Shown here one piece after another: positions 42,285 through 52,274 of a stretch of DNA of 64,000 nt. Source of the DNA: Symbiodinium natans. Taxonomy: Eukaryota; Sar; Dinophyceae; Suessiales; Symbiodiniaceae. The stretch's first letter is position 1, and each line of letters begins with the position of its first letter. The stretch is taken from positions 62,001 to 126,000 of the forward strand of contig CAJNDS010002613.1 in NCBI GenBank assembly GCA_905221605.1, in the 5' to 3' direction. Under the pieces are notes generated by a model. It was given only the letters and a program-made list of their open reading frames with translations. It had not been told where the DNA came from and searched no databases. The translations under genes were made by a program, and so were the position numbers.

Positions 42285-42601
42285 AAAAGAACGTGGCGGG
42301 AGCCCCCCTCGTCCCAATCCTCCCACCAGCACTGCTCCCGGTCCGTATTCACGCCCAGCTCGTCTCGGATGTAATCCTTGACAGGCTGCCAGGCAGAGTC
42401 GACCTCCACCGAGGGCGAGAAGATATAGATGCGCTCGAAGCAGCCCCGGTATTGCTCCAAAATCATGCTCACAAGGAGTACCGTCTTTCCGCTTGCAGAT
42501 GGAGCACACAAAATACCGTTGGCGGGGGGCTTGCAAACCACGGGGTCAGGCGGCTGCTTGACGGAGTACTCAGGCGTCTTGAAGAGACGCACCTTGCCCA
42601 T
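42285..42601 (-). pseudogene. A32-like viral packaging ATPase, C-terminally truncated
   Basis: ATG at 42601 directly follows a TAA in the preceding methyltransferase region. The protein shows PPANGILCAPSASGKTVLL (Walker A, ASASGKT), then YRGCFERIYIFSPSVEVDSA and W..VKDYI. This is the recognised start of HerA/FtsK-type packaging ATPases of Polintons, adintoviruses and nucleocytoplasmic large DNA viruses. Only about 100 residues remain, against roughly 230 or more in the family; Walker B is missing. The break coincides with the end of the opposite-strand viral gene, so a rearrangement joined two viral fragments. Confidence 0.75.
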
Positions 42602-43199
42602 TTAACCCAAGTGTTGCGCTCGCGGCGATCTCGTCGCACAGCGCAGGCGGGATGGAGTAGAGCTGGTCCCGCGAGTTGCTCCCCTGCCGCCCCTTGGTGG
42701 CGCGGCCTCTGGGTGACGAGTTCCTTGGAAGGCCTCGCAGCGGTCGCCCTTGCGGCAGGGCCCCTGGGAGGGGGCCCAGGGCAAGTTGTGCCAGATGGCC
42801 GTGGGCTTCTTGTAGCGGAAGCCGTACTTGCAGTACGTGACCCTGTCCATGTGCAGCCCTTGCATGTAGGGGCGGGTTTTGAGGCGCCGGGTTTTCGATG
42901 GCCCACCACCGAGGCTTGAGGTAGTCTATGACCTCCAGGGTCTTGAGCACCAGGGCGTCCCCGACCGGCAGGTTGCGGGGGCGCTTCTTGAGTGCGATGC
43001 TGAACTCGGTGCAGCAGGGCGAGGCCCACACTGCGTCGAAGTGCCCGGGCTCGAAGGCCTTGTAGTCCCATTGCAGGATGTCGGAGCAGATGGTTGGGCT
43101 GGCTTTTGGGTTGCTGTCAAGACTCGTTACCTCCCAGCCACGGGCCTCGAAGGCACGTCCGACCGACCCCGTGCCGCTGAAGAGTTCCAGGAGTCTCAT
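42602..43199 (-). pseudogene. viral-type cytosine DNA methyltransferase, frameshifted
   Basis: ATG at 43199. Motif I is LELFSGTGSVGRAF, motif IV is DAVWASPCCTEFS (catalytic Cys candidate) and motif VI is WWAIENP, all in one frame to about 42880. A shift puts the next part (GLHMDRVTYCKYGFRYKKPT) in a second frame, and another returns the end (LYSIPPALCDEIA) to the first. The remaining domains match the short C5-type methyltransferases of large DNA viruses and phages. It sits immediately upstream of the packaging ATPase on the same strand, as in a viral gene cluster. Two indels make it a probable pseudogene unless they are assembly errors. Confidence 0.7.
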
Positions 43200-43287
43200 T
43201 TGTTGAAGGAAAAGAAAAGACCCACAGGACCAGCAAGCACGCCAGCAGGGCCACCACGCACTCCGCGGTGGAGACGGTGGCCGGCAT
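43117..43287 (-). CDS. small single-pass membrane protein, viral cluster
   Basis: ATG at 43287, 56 aa: a short polar start, one strong hydrophobic helix (CVVALLACLLVLWVFSF) and a Gly/Arg-rich tail. The tail overlaps the first 80 nt of the methyltransferase gene in another frame. Small membrane proteins are common among minor structural genes of Polinton-like viruses, but this one has no recognisable family. It is divergent from the plus-strand gene at 43319 with only 31 bp between them. Confidence 0.45.
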   Translation of the reverse strand: MPATVSTAECVVALLACLLVLWVFSFPSTNETPGTLQRHGVGRTCLRGPWLGGNES

Positions 43288-43318
43288 TTTTTTTCTTGTC
43301 GTGAAAAAAGAAGGAGCG
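43288..43318. promoter_or_regulatory. 31-bp divergent intergenic region
   Basis: It separates ATG codons of the minus-strand membrane ORF and the plus-strand ORF. It has an 8-9 T run at one side and an A6 run at the other, unlike the GC-rich neighbourhood. A bidirectional viral promoter is plausible (inference). Confidence 0.3.
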
Positions 43319-43585
43319 ATGGAGCCCAAAACGGTACTCAAGCTCGGTGAGCTTACGACCAACCAGCGTGGCGGCAAGTTCTTCCCGGTGTGCGCGGAGG
43401 CCTGGCGGTCCCGCGAGTGGCTGCGCATCTTGTGGCACCCCAGCCCCTACGGCAGCGAGACGGAAGCAGCGTCCCAGAAGTGGACTCGGGACAAATCGAC
43501 CTTGAGCTTGATGAAGCTGTTCCCGCGGGAGGAGGTCTTGAGGCAGGACACGAAGCGACCCTCCACGTCCGACGCGGTGAGGTAG
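43319..43585 (+). CDS. viral-cluster ORF, unidentified
   Basis: ATG at 43319. The first 45 residues (LKLGELTTNQRGGKFFPVCA, then W..RILWHPSPYG) look like real protein. The rest changes composition and probably follows a frameshift near 43470, with another open frame (VDSGQIDLELDEA) taking over. I cannot name the family. Its divergent start opposite the membrane ORF supports it being a genuine gene of the viral cluster. Confidence 0.4.
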   Translation: MEPKTVLKLGELTTNQRGGKFFPVCAEAWRSREWLRILWHPSPYGSETEAASQKWTRDKSTLSLMKLFPREEVLRQDTKRPSTSDAVR

Positions 43586-43839
43586 CGGCCGAAGATTTTA
43601 GAGTCGTGGAGGCATCGCTGGGTCAGCTGGCCCTTGATGTCCTTCTCGATCGCCTGCAGGTCTGCCTTGGCGGCCTCGTTCTGCTCGAGACACAGGGGGA
43701 GTCGCCGGGGCCGGTCGGGAATGCAAGGTGCGCGCAGATTTGCGCCAGGTGTGGCTCATGCCGGGCCAGTGCGGGCTTCTGATGGAAGTGACGGACCTGC
43801 AGCTGAGAGAGGCCGAAGCCCCGGCCTTTCAGTGTCCGT

Positions 43840-44853
43840 TCAGAGCACGCTCAGGAGCTCGCTGCTGGTGGCCCTGCTGCTCCCCACATAGAGGTGCTTG
43901 AGGGTGAAGTGCGGGCTCTCGGTGTCGCACAGGAAGACCCGCCCTTCGAGCGTCAGGCCTTGACACGAGGCGTAGGTGATGGCGTGGCACAGCCGGGTGT
44001 GTTTCAGGAGGGCGGCGTGGGTGAAGGAGTCGCCGCCGTCCAAGACGATCTTCTCGGGGCCCACTTCTGCCACATGCACGTAGATGCCTTTGGTCACGCG
44101 GCCGCCGACGCCGATGAGCTTCAGGCCGGGCCAGACCCGCATGGTCTGCGGCATGTTGGTGGTCGTCGGGCCGGTGCCGGTGTCTCGATCGTCACAGCTT
44201 CCGGCGGGGCCAGGCGACGGTTGTCCCGCGCGTTGATCCTGATGCGGTGGGAGGGACTGCTCCCGGGGCTCGTCGACCCGGAGCCACCGGAGGAAGTCGA
44301 AGATGCCCGGGTCGCTCCTCCTGTTCTCGGTGAGCTCGTGGTGCCAGCCGTCGGTGAGGTCGTAGACCTTCAGATAAGACGCCGGGAAAGTCTCAGGCAA
44401 ATGAAGAAGGGTGTCTGCGATTTGTATCAACGCGTCCGAATCCTGCAGCTGGTGCGGTAAGCCATTTAACAACTCTTCATAGGTCCTATATGCACGAAGC
44501 TGCTGGCAATGTGTCGTGAGATGATTCGAGTCACGCAGGCTCATGTAGGGCCTAGGCTTGACATTCTTCCCAAAGTGATGTCCTGCTTGGAGTGCGCGCC
44601 ACATGAGCCCACAGACCGATGTTGTTTTGCCCTGCATTGGGGGTGTATTGGCCGGGGTTCTGGGATCGCGAGTGCTGCCTTGGCCCTCTCGGCTTGGATT
44701 TTGGCGGTTCCAGCGGCTCCTGAGAACCGTCGTGATCCTTGCGGACATGGGCAATGGGCACCTGCCGAGCGGGAGGCACAGGGAGATCTGCGATGGGCTC
44801 TGCTGGTCCAGGTGGGTCCTTCGAGGGCTTGGCGCAAGGGGACCGAGATGCAT
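43840..44853 (-). CDS. viral-type SF1 helicase C-terminal region
   Basis: The last 110 residues read MRVWPGLKLIGVGGRV, then AITYASCQGLTLEGRVFL and HLYVGSSRATSSELLSVL. This is the SF1 (Pif1/RecD-like) motif V (cognate of T.HksQGlTld) and motif VI (lYVglSRa). The Walker A half is absent; the N-terminal 100 residues are Pro/Arg/Ser-rich and probably out of frame, while the middle (RAYRTYEELLNGL) is plausible protein. Strand and position fit the viral cluster with the methyltransferase and ATPase. It is likely a truncated replication helicase. Confidence 0.6.
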   Translation of the reverse strand: MHLGPLAPSPRRTHLDQQSPSQISLCLPLGRCPLPMSARITTVLRSRWNRQNPSREGQGSTRDPRTPANTPPMQGKTTSVCGLMWRALQAGHHFGKNVKPRPYMSLRDSNHLTTHCQQLRAYRTYEELLNGLPHQLQDSDALIQIADTLLHLPETFPASYLKVYDLTDGWHHELTENRRSDPGIFDFLRWLRVDEPREQSLPPHQDQRAGQPSPGPAGSCDDRDTGTGPTTTNMPQTMRVWPGLKLIGVGGRVTKGIYVHVAEVGPEKIVLDGGDSFTHAALLKHTRLCHAITYASCQGLTLEGRVFLCDTESPHFTLKHLYVGSSRATSSELLSVL

Positions 44854-44859
44854 CGACGT

Positions 44860-45170
44860 CCGGGCCGGGTTCTGGGGCTAGGAGGACGACGTACTCCCGG
44901 TGGTGGGTCCCTAATGTTGCCGCTACGGCGGGGAGGGGCCGATGGGGTACCGCCTCCTCCCAACGTCAGATCGCCTCCATCGACAGGAGTCGTCACACTA
45001 GTTTCCACAGCGGTGGAACAAGCGGCCAACTGAGGGTCCGCGCTAGTTGCCTGCGTGTCAGGGTTCCGGCACACCAGCTCCCTGGCCCTCTGGGAGTGCC
45101 ACAAGGGGTGCGGGACACATCACGACAAGGATGCGGCGGCGGGCTGACCGCAGCAGCAACAGAGCCCCGG
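44860..45170. other. no confident gene; boundary between viral cluster and large-ORF unit
   Basis: Overlapping frames on both strands are open because of high GC, but none has a motif. The switch from viral genes to the large minus-strand unit occurs here. Confidence 0.35.
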
Positions 45171-45173
45171 GTA

Positions 45174-45846
45174 CTACCCGCGGGGGCTGTTTCCCGGAGA
45201 GTCCACATCAATCGCAGTGTCAGAATCAAACTTGCCCGTTCGAACGGGCAGGAGGCGAAGGCCTTGGGGGGCTTGCTGGATCCCGGCCTTATGCTCAAAA
45301 GCCGGGTCCGTGTGCCGAGCAGGTCCGCGTTTGGGCGCCATCCTAATTTTCGTATCCCCTAGCAAATAGGTGAGGTATTTAGCCACCCCGTCCCCTTCCC
45401 GCACCGGTTGAAAGGGGACACAGTACACTGCATTGGGCAAGGGCTCCAGGACGAAGCCACGCGCTTGCAGACTGGCAATCGTGCCAGAGTAGGAGTTGGA
45501 CGTGTAGGAGGGAGGTTCCCAGCCTTCGGTCCGTTCGGTAAAGGACCTCGCGCGTCTCTCCCCAAGTAGCCTTCAGTGCCCACGCCTGGTCCAGGGGTGG
45601 CGTACCGAAGAGGTCCAGCCCAACCTTGCGCTCCACGGGCAACACAATGCTTGCCACCTTCCGTTCCCTGAAGGCTTGCTTGTGTGATTCCATTGCAATG
45701 CCAGGGCCATCCATGCTCCACAGGCTGGCTTGTGTGCGCAGGTAGTCGGAGCAATCAAGGAGTCCCCCCGTGGCACAGGCCGCCATTTGGAAGCATGCGC
45801 CTATTCCATCGGAGTAATGCGGTGCAACAAAGACCAGCGGCCCCAA
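45174..45846 (-). pseudogene. C-terminal part of the large helicase unit, frameshifted
   Basis: Directly downstream of the 1,097-codon ORF, one frame gives GPLVFVAPHYSDGIGACFQM and KVGLDLFGTPPLDQAWALKA to about 45540. A second continues as LPNAVYCVPFQPVREGDGVA, then KYLTYLLGDTKIRM, to a basic C-terminus ending at 45174. A relative of the first part is recognisable at 17.0-17.2 kb. The function is unknown. The frame change near 45540 makes this copy broken unless it is an assembly indel. Confidence 0.45.
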
Positions 45847-48800
45847 CCCCCTAGTGAAGGTGTGACGAAAACACAGACACCATGAGTGGGGCCAGTGGAG
45901 CAGGCGGTGGTAATAGCGCTGAAGAAGCGTTTCAGAGCCGCAATGTGTTTCATCAGGAAGGTTCTAAATGCTACAAGACTCCATGTGTTAGGCGGACCAG
46001 TCAACGGGAAGTCCTCCGCGGTTTGACATGCCTCCATGAGGCTCATGTGGTCTCCTCCTAGCTGCTCCGCCGGGACACTTTTTTGCAGCATGAACTTCAT
46101 TTGGACCACAATTTTGGCATACTGGGAGACCAACCCAATGGGCGACCCCGGGTACACCTGGTGCCCAAAGGTAAGCACAATGTCCGCCAGCACCCTGCTG
46201 AGGTCATAGCTGTTGCCTAACTTGGTTTGGGTCTCATCCTGGGCAGGCACCCGTACCCATCTACAGGTCTCCATCCACCTGCCAGCAGGGCTACGCAGAG
46301 GCCGCCCGAGCAGATGCTGCACCGTGGGACCTGGCGGCATGCGAAGGTAGGGAGCTCGGCCTATCAGCTCGAAAAGACAGGCCTCCGAATACCGACATGC
46401 ATACAGGATGGCAGCAATCTCTGAGGGCAGGCGCATGGAGGAACAGAGCGAGAGATTGACGGCCGGTCCGACAATGGCCTTGAGCCCGGCGGCCTGCATG
46501 ACTGTCTCTGCTTGTTTCGGCTTGACGATACTCATGCAAAGGATCGACTCTAGCATGGAAACCGGTGAGAATAAGACATCGGAAAAGCCCGAGCCCAAGT
46601 TTGGCTTGCCCCAAGAGGGCATCTCGCATTGTCCCTTTTTCCACGGTCCTGCATTTTTGGCCGTTTGTCTGAGCAATGCCGCGGGCAAGGTGGCCGGCGT
46701 ATAAAGGTCCGCAGGGACCGCATTGAGGCCACAAGTCTTTTGCTCCAACAGTTCAGTGACATAGTGGTAGTTGGGTCGGGACCCTCCTGCGGGCTGTCTG
46801 TGATCACCGATCATGACGTCAAGTGCATGCTTGATGTGCGTCAGAATGGTATTGGAGCCTGGTGTGCCCAGTTGCTGTGCTTCATCTCGGAGCAGCAGCT
46901 CCACATCCTTTAAGCGATTCATGAGCAACGAGTAAGGGAAGCTGAGCCGTGCCACGATCGTTCCGTGTGTCGTGGCTACAAGTAGCCCCCGATACACATC
47001 ATGCGCGTCAAAGGGGAGCTTGTAAGTATCCTTCTCCTTGTTGCCCGGTATGCGAGTGATGCGATTGCGAACAAAGTCATTGCTGGCTGACGTTAACCTA
47101 TCCACCGTCTCGACATAGGCCCGGACCGACTCGTTGCCATGAGCAGTGTACAGGGTAAGTCGACTCGTCAGGCAAGCAACAAGCACTCCGAGAAACGCAG
47201 ATGAGCGCGTTTTGCCACTGCCAGGCGCTCCAGTAATGAATACGGAAGTGCGATTGGCAGCCAAACCGTAGGAGCAAGCTCCCAGCAGCGCCGCCAGATG
47301 GCCATCAGCTCCCCAAAAGGTGTCGCAGAGACACGCCAGGAAGGTGGGGCCCACCGCGAGCGCAAAAATACTTGCTCGGTTCCGCGGGTCGTGTTCATTG
47401 CTCAACGAATCAGGGGGCAGGCGCAGACACTCCGCATGCCACAGCGCAGGAGTCCGGGCGTCCTCTTGGCTGGGCAGCGGAGCATCTGGTAGCGTCGCTA
47501 ACACGCCGGTCAGTAACTGCGGAGTCCATTCCTTGCCATAAGTTTGCTCCTCAGCGAGCCAAATTGTGGGATTCGTGGACCCTGGGCCTCCGGCTGGCGA
47601 TGCTTGGTCAGTTTGCGTTTCATGCTTACCCCTGAAAACTTGGCAAACCTCCGAATGAATCCACTGGGCCCATAAATCGTGCCAATGCCCTTTAACAACC
47701 AATCCGATGATTAGAACAAGCACGAGGTCCGTGAGAAAACCCGGTAGCCAGTGTGGCTGCCGAATGGCATCAAGAGGTGAGTCTTCCATCGGAATTCCTA
47801 ATGCGACATGCTGCCGCTCCTTGAGCATGTGCAGCAGTGCATCCCAAAGCGGGGTGGAAGCTCCACCGGGCAGCACCTCGAGCTGGCTAACTCTTGGTAG
47901 TGTGTGTTGGTTCGCGAAATGGCTGTGCTGCTCATCTGTCAGGAGCAGGGCAATGGTGAGATTGACTGGCTGCATTGCTTTGCTCTCGCCCGGGCCAGTG
48001 CGGAGCTTTTTAGGGGATAGGAGCTCAATGAACACACCGGGGTATGCCACATCCCCACCACCCTCTTGCAAGGTAACCAGCAAGGCAGTACCTTTGGCGG
48101 GGACTTTGCCAGCAACCGCAAACCACAGTCTACTCCATTCAGGGACATCAATTAGCTCAGGTGTGAGAAGGATGACTGACGCCTTTGGACAGACTCGGTG
48201 AAGCAGGCAGATCGGCCAGGTATGAGTGCCTGGCTTGACCGCCACAGGTGTGCCGGCACGCTTTACTGCTGCTTGCTCTGGGTAATGGTATTGCTCCGAA
48301 GGCTCCTCCTCAATTTCTGCCTCAGAGGCCATGGCTAAGAACTGGTAGCCCAACATGTCAACTAGGCGCTCAAGTGGCAGGAGGGGGAGCCACATGTCCA
48401 GCACAAGTTTCATCGTGGGGCCCAGCTCATGATACGGTAGTGGCAGGTCCGTCAGGTGCGGCTTTGCTTCTGCCAAGAGGACTTTGATGCATTCACTTCG
48501 TAGGTCTGCGATACCCCGATTCGAGGCAGGGGGCAGCCGGAGAAATTTCTCCAGGTCGGGGCGAGTTATCAGTCGTCCTAGTGCGGATTTGACGAATGCT
48601 TGGGAATCTTCCGGCAGCTGGACAGAGCCGCAGGCGACACCCATTAAAGATGCTCGGACTGCGCGATCAAGCCGAGGGTCAGCCAAGCCGCAAATCTTTC
48701 GAGTAAGGTCTTTATGCACATATTCCCCCGGCGTAAGCTGGAAGAGCTCCTCACTTTCGACAAAGTGGCCATAAGAGTGCCCACCATTGCCGAGTGCATC

Positions 48801-49131
48801 AGACCCGGAGAAATAGTATAGGCGTGCTCCCTCGCGGATCGCTTGCTCTCTTGCTTCCAAACTGGGCCGGAAGATGCAGAGCTGGTCGCTCTCATGGTGA
48901 ACAAGGCTAACAGCATGCCGCAATTCCGAGGTAAGAATATAGCGCAACATGGCTCGTGGCATGGCTATTCCGCCCAAGCGTGCATCGATGGGGACAAAGT
49001 CACCCTTGCATTGGGGAAGTTGTTGACGCTCGTGCCAAGCAATAACCGCAGCTGCGCCCGTATAGGAACCAGCTGAGAATCCAGCGACGCGCAATTTGCA
49101 TTCACCTGCTCTACCCGCGGCGCAAAGCCGT
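45801..49131 (-). CDS. alpha/beta-hydrolase elbow plus superfamily 1 helicase, large repetitive ORF
   Basis: The frame is open from about 49131 with no ATG for the first 49 residues. It begins with LRVAGFSAGSYTGAAAVIAW, whose GFSAG is a GxSxG nucleophile elbow of the alpha/beta-hydrolase fold. From residue about 615 the helicase part follows: Walker A FITGAPGSGKTR, then VELLLRDEAQQLG (Walker B, DEAQ) and VMIGDHRQPAGG (motif III, GDxxQ). These are typical of UPF1/DNA2-like SF1 helicases. A hydrophobic helix (LVLVLIIGLVVKG) lies between the two. The lack of an ATG, and the frame change only 16 nt after the previous stop, suggest that this ORF and the one upstream were a single protein of about 2,000 aa. 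Confidence 0.65.
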
Positions 49132-51957
49132 TAACGCAGCAGTGTGTGGCATGTGCAAATGGGCCAAGGCAGGGTGCATTGTTAAGGAGGCTTCGACGGA
49201 GCTAATCCTAGCTCTCACAGCCACAGGCAAACCACATCCTTCCACCTTGGGGTACAGAGCACGCGCCCACACCTGGGCAGCCTGAGGCAGGAGCAACAGA
49301 GCATGGGATGCGTTGCCGCTGGACGAGAGCAGCAGCGGGCGATGAGTGAGGTCGTATCTGACAGGCTTACCCTGGTTTTCACGGACTGCCTCCATCTCCA
49401 GGCCCGTCAGTGCATAAGAGTTGGCGGTGTGGATGATACTGCCGGACACAGAGGGGGGCGTATTCTCTTTTTTCCCGTTCATCCCACTGATGAAGAGCGA
49501 CCGACACTCCCCTGCAGGCGTTAAGTAAGGCTTTGGGGGCGGGTACTGGAAAGCAGGAAAGGCGAAGGCTGCAAGGGCTTGCTGCACCCGCATGGCTAGT
49601 CCATCCTCCCAGTATTGGCTAAGGCCCACAGGCGTGGCCTTGGTATCTTCCACAAGGAGAGTCCAGGGCAAATCCGCCTGGGCAAACCATGCATGCGAGG
49701 CGACAGCCAGCATGGCTAGCTGCCCTTTCGGGGTGTTAGGCCGACTGCGCCATTTCGGGGTGGCTTTGCAAGAGGACAAGACCTCTTTTTTCCAATACAT
49801 GAGAACCCCAGGGAAAAGTTGGAGCCTCACTGGCCCGCTGCCCTTTTTGCCTACCGAGGCCCACAGAGGGATGGTGGTGCCATTGCCCCAAATGGACTCG
49901 GGCAAGGTGGGCAGCCGGTTCACGTTCCCCCATAGCTGCAAGATACTTTTCCCTTTGACGCCATATCCGTGCACAAACGGGGGGGGCATAACCTCCGCAT
50001 AACGATTGGCCATGAACAAGTCGGGACCAGGGAGGATCGCCAATCGGGAATGAGAACTGCCATAACCGATGAGCAAGGGGAGGAAACCCTGCTCGTAGGG
50101 ACCTTGCCCCCAAGTTCGGACTCCTTTTACCTGCCCAACAGGGGAGCTGCCAAAGTTAATCTGTGGCTCTGGTCGGCCAACCTTAAGGTTGGCCGTCTTC
50201 CACGCAAGCTCATGCACATACCTGCCGAGCAACGCCCACGCAAACACGAAGTCCGAATGCCTGCTGGCCTTTGTTCCAGCAAGAGGGGTATTGCGCAGGC
50301 ACTGCAAATGGTGGACTTGGTCCAACGGCACCTGATCATGCATGCCAGGCAATGGAGTGGGCACTCCACTGGGCATGATGATTCGCTGAAGCGCTTGGCC
50401 CAACGCGGTGCCTATGGATGCCACCGCACTAGCAACATCGTCCGGAATGCAGAAGCTAGGGGGCTGGGGGTGCCTAGCATCTGGGGCATCCGGATAAAAG
50501 AGCACCAATCCACCATTTGCCTCAAGTTGGTCCTCTGACGCACAAACCATGCCAATTGAATCTGGCGAACGAGCTCCGCGCGGTATGAATCCGTCCGGCG
50601 AGCAACTCCACGGCGAGGATGGAAGCGAGCCACAGGGCTGTGTCTCGTCCACCTCCACGTCCATGCAGCCCAATGGCTCCGTCGATAGGGAGTTGGGCAG
50701 GAGGTCGAACCTTCGTAGCTCCTCCGCTTCCCACCTGGCTGTAAAGAGAGTGTCATGATCAAGCAGCACCAGGACCAGCCCCGGCGCCAGGACCCTAAGG
50801 ACCGTCAAAACTTCCGGCCCAGCCCACGTAAAGTGCACAGCAGCCATCCCCGCTTCCTGCGTGTTCACAAGGATGGGAAACCACTTTTCTTTGTGCGGAC
50901 CCTCCCACTGCATTCGGGCAACAAGATGCCGTATAAGGAAGGGAAAGTGTGGGATGGACAAGAAGCAGCGACTATCAGTGACCAAGAGGAGGACGTGGGC
51001 ACCCGCGGACTCCGCAGCCCGGAGCTGTGGAAGCAGACAGCCAAGCAGTGCCTGGTAGTCGATCGCTGGATGGAACCCTTGAGGGTCAGGCGGCTCACCG
51101 ACGACTGCTCCCGCGGCCGCACGCAGTGGCAGCACGCCGCTTGGGGTGGGTTCCGGGAAGTTTTGATCACTCTCTAACGCATGCGTGAGGTCGGCTGGTT
51201 CGGCAGGCCCTGGCCCATTTTCAACATTGAGCGCGTTGAGCTGATGTGTGGCCGTTGCCGCCAGGGCTTGCGGGCATGCGTGGGCAGCGTCGTGCCAGGG
51301 CGGCAAATCCTCTGATGCTGATGCTGGAGGTGGCAACGACTGGGAGGTGTGAAGCTCCTTCCCACTGACCTCGCTGTGTTTGTGTTCCCTGACCCGGGGA
51401 GGGATCGGTGGTGCAGGAGGTCGGGGGCTATTGCCCGGCCAGAAAACGCTGGGTTGATTCAGTGGTGGAGCCTGCATGGGCAAGGGCGACAGGGCTGCCT
51501 CCCTACCCGCTTCGTGTCCGGTGACTGCACATGCCCAAGGGGGGGCATCTATCGCGCCAACAGGCAGAGCACTCTGTGGTGTAGATAACACACGCCCCGT
51601 AAGGGCACTGCGATGTGGCATGATGCCAATGCCTGGTCTCCCTGCATGCAGGAGAAAACAGCGAACGGTGGATTGCAGGGCGAAACAAATTGAGTTGCTG
51701 TCTCTCAAAAAGGCAGAGTGATCCAGGCGCAGCAGATGTTGCACTTCCGGCGGGAAGCATTGGCACCAACCGGCTGCATCCATTTCATCAGGCCGGATGA
51801 CGCCTGCTTGCAGCTGCCTGGTCATCGCGATATCACTAGTCCCTATAGTGGCCAGTGCAGTTAGCTGTCCTCGCTTGGCAACAAAGACCTGGAGCAAGTG
51901 CGATCCCGCAGGGATCGTGTAAGGTTGACAAGCATAGGACTCCATGGCTGCAATCAC
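49111..51957 (-). CDS. large ORF preceding the hydrolase-helicase, unidentified
   Basis: About 948 codons, with an ATG at 51945 fitting the start. There is a Pro-rich linker around residues 160-270, then a globular stretch with HVLLLVTDSRCFLS and LVLVLLDHDTLFTARWEAEE. The DHD in a hydrophobic strand recalls the metal-binding DxD of glycosyltransferases, but this is only a resemblance. The C-terminal half contains Trp/Gly-rich segments without known motifs. It ends 16 nt before the next ORF, and the hydrolase elbow there would follow naturally if the frame were restored. Role unknown. Confidence 0.5.
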   Translation of the reverse strand: MIAAMESYACQPYTIPAGSHLLQVFVAKRGQLTALATIGTSDIAMTRQLQAGVIRPDEMDAAGWCQCFPPEVQHLLRLDHSAFLRDSNSICFALQSTVRCFLLHAGRPGIGIMPHRSALTGRVLSTPQSALPVGAIDAPPWACAVTGHEAGREAALSPLPMQAPPLNQPSVFWPGNSPRPPAPPIPPRVREHKHSEVSGKELHTSQSLPPPASASEDLPPWHDAAHACPQALAATATHQLNALNVENGPGPAEPADLTHALESDQNFPEPTPSGVLPLRAAAGAVVGEPPDPQGFHPAIDYQALLGCLLPQLRAAESAGAHVLLLVTDSRCFLSIPHFPFLIRHLVARMQWEGPHKEKWFPILVNTQEAGMAAVHFTWAGPEVLTVLRVLAPGLVLVLLDHDTLFTARWEAEELRRFDLLPNSLSTEPLGCMDVEVDETQPCGSLPSSPWSCSPDGFIPRGARSPDSIGMVCASEDQLEANGGLVLFYPDAPDARHPQPPSFCIPDDVASAVASIGTALGQALQRIIMPSGVPTPLPGMHDQVPLDQVHHLQCLRNTPLAGTKASRHSDFVFAWALLGRYVHELAWKTANLKVGRPEPQINFGSSPVGQVKGVRTWGQGPYEQGFLPLLIGYGSSHSRLAILPGPDLFMANRYAEVMPPPFVHGYGVKGKSILQLWGNVNRLPTLPESIWGNGTTIPLWASVGKKGSGPVRLQLFPGVLMYWKKEVLSSCKATPKWRSRPNTPKGQLAMLAVASHAWFAQADLPWTLLVEDTKATPVGLSQYWEDGLAMRVQQALAAFAFPAFQYPPPKPYLTPAGECRSLFISGMNGKKENTPPSVSGSIIHTANSYALTGLEMEAVRENQGKPVRYDLTHRPLLLSSSGNASHALLLLPQAAQVWARALYPKVEGCGLPVAVRARISSVEASLTMHPALAHLHMPHTAALTALRRG

Positions 51958-52274
51958 CGAACGCGGCCTAACCTGCTGTCAAGAGTGGCAACCTAGAAAG
52001 TTTCAAGAAACGAAGTTGGGCAACAATCAGCACCGGAGGCAACACCAATCACAGAAAAGGAAACAAAACAACAAGAAAGAGTCATGGCATGCCAGCAACA
52101 AATAATCTAACCACCTCCATTTTGAGCCAATGCGAGCCCAGACGCACATACCGGTAGAGCCCTCGAATGCAAGCACACCTCGATTGGCGGTTTGTTTGTA
52201 GCGGCAACGCAGGTGCCAGCGAGCGTGAATCGATTAAAGGAAAAAGAAAGGCAACCTCTACCCTGCCCATACGA

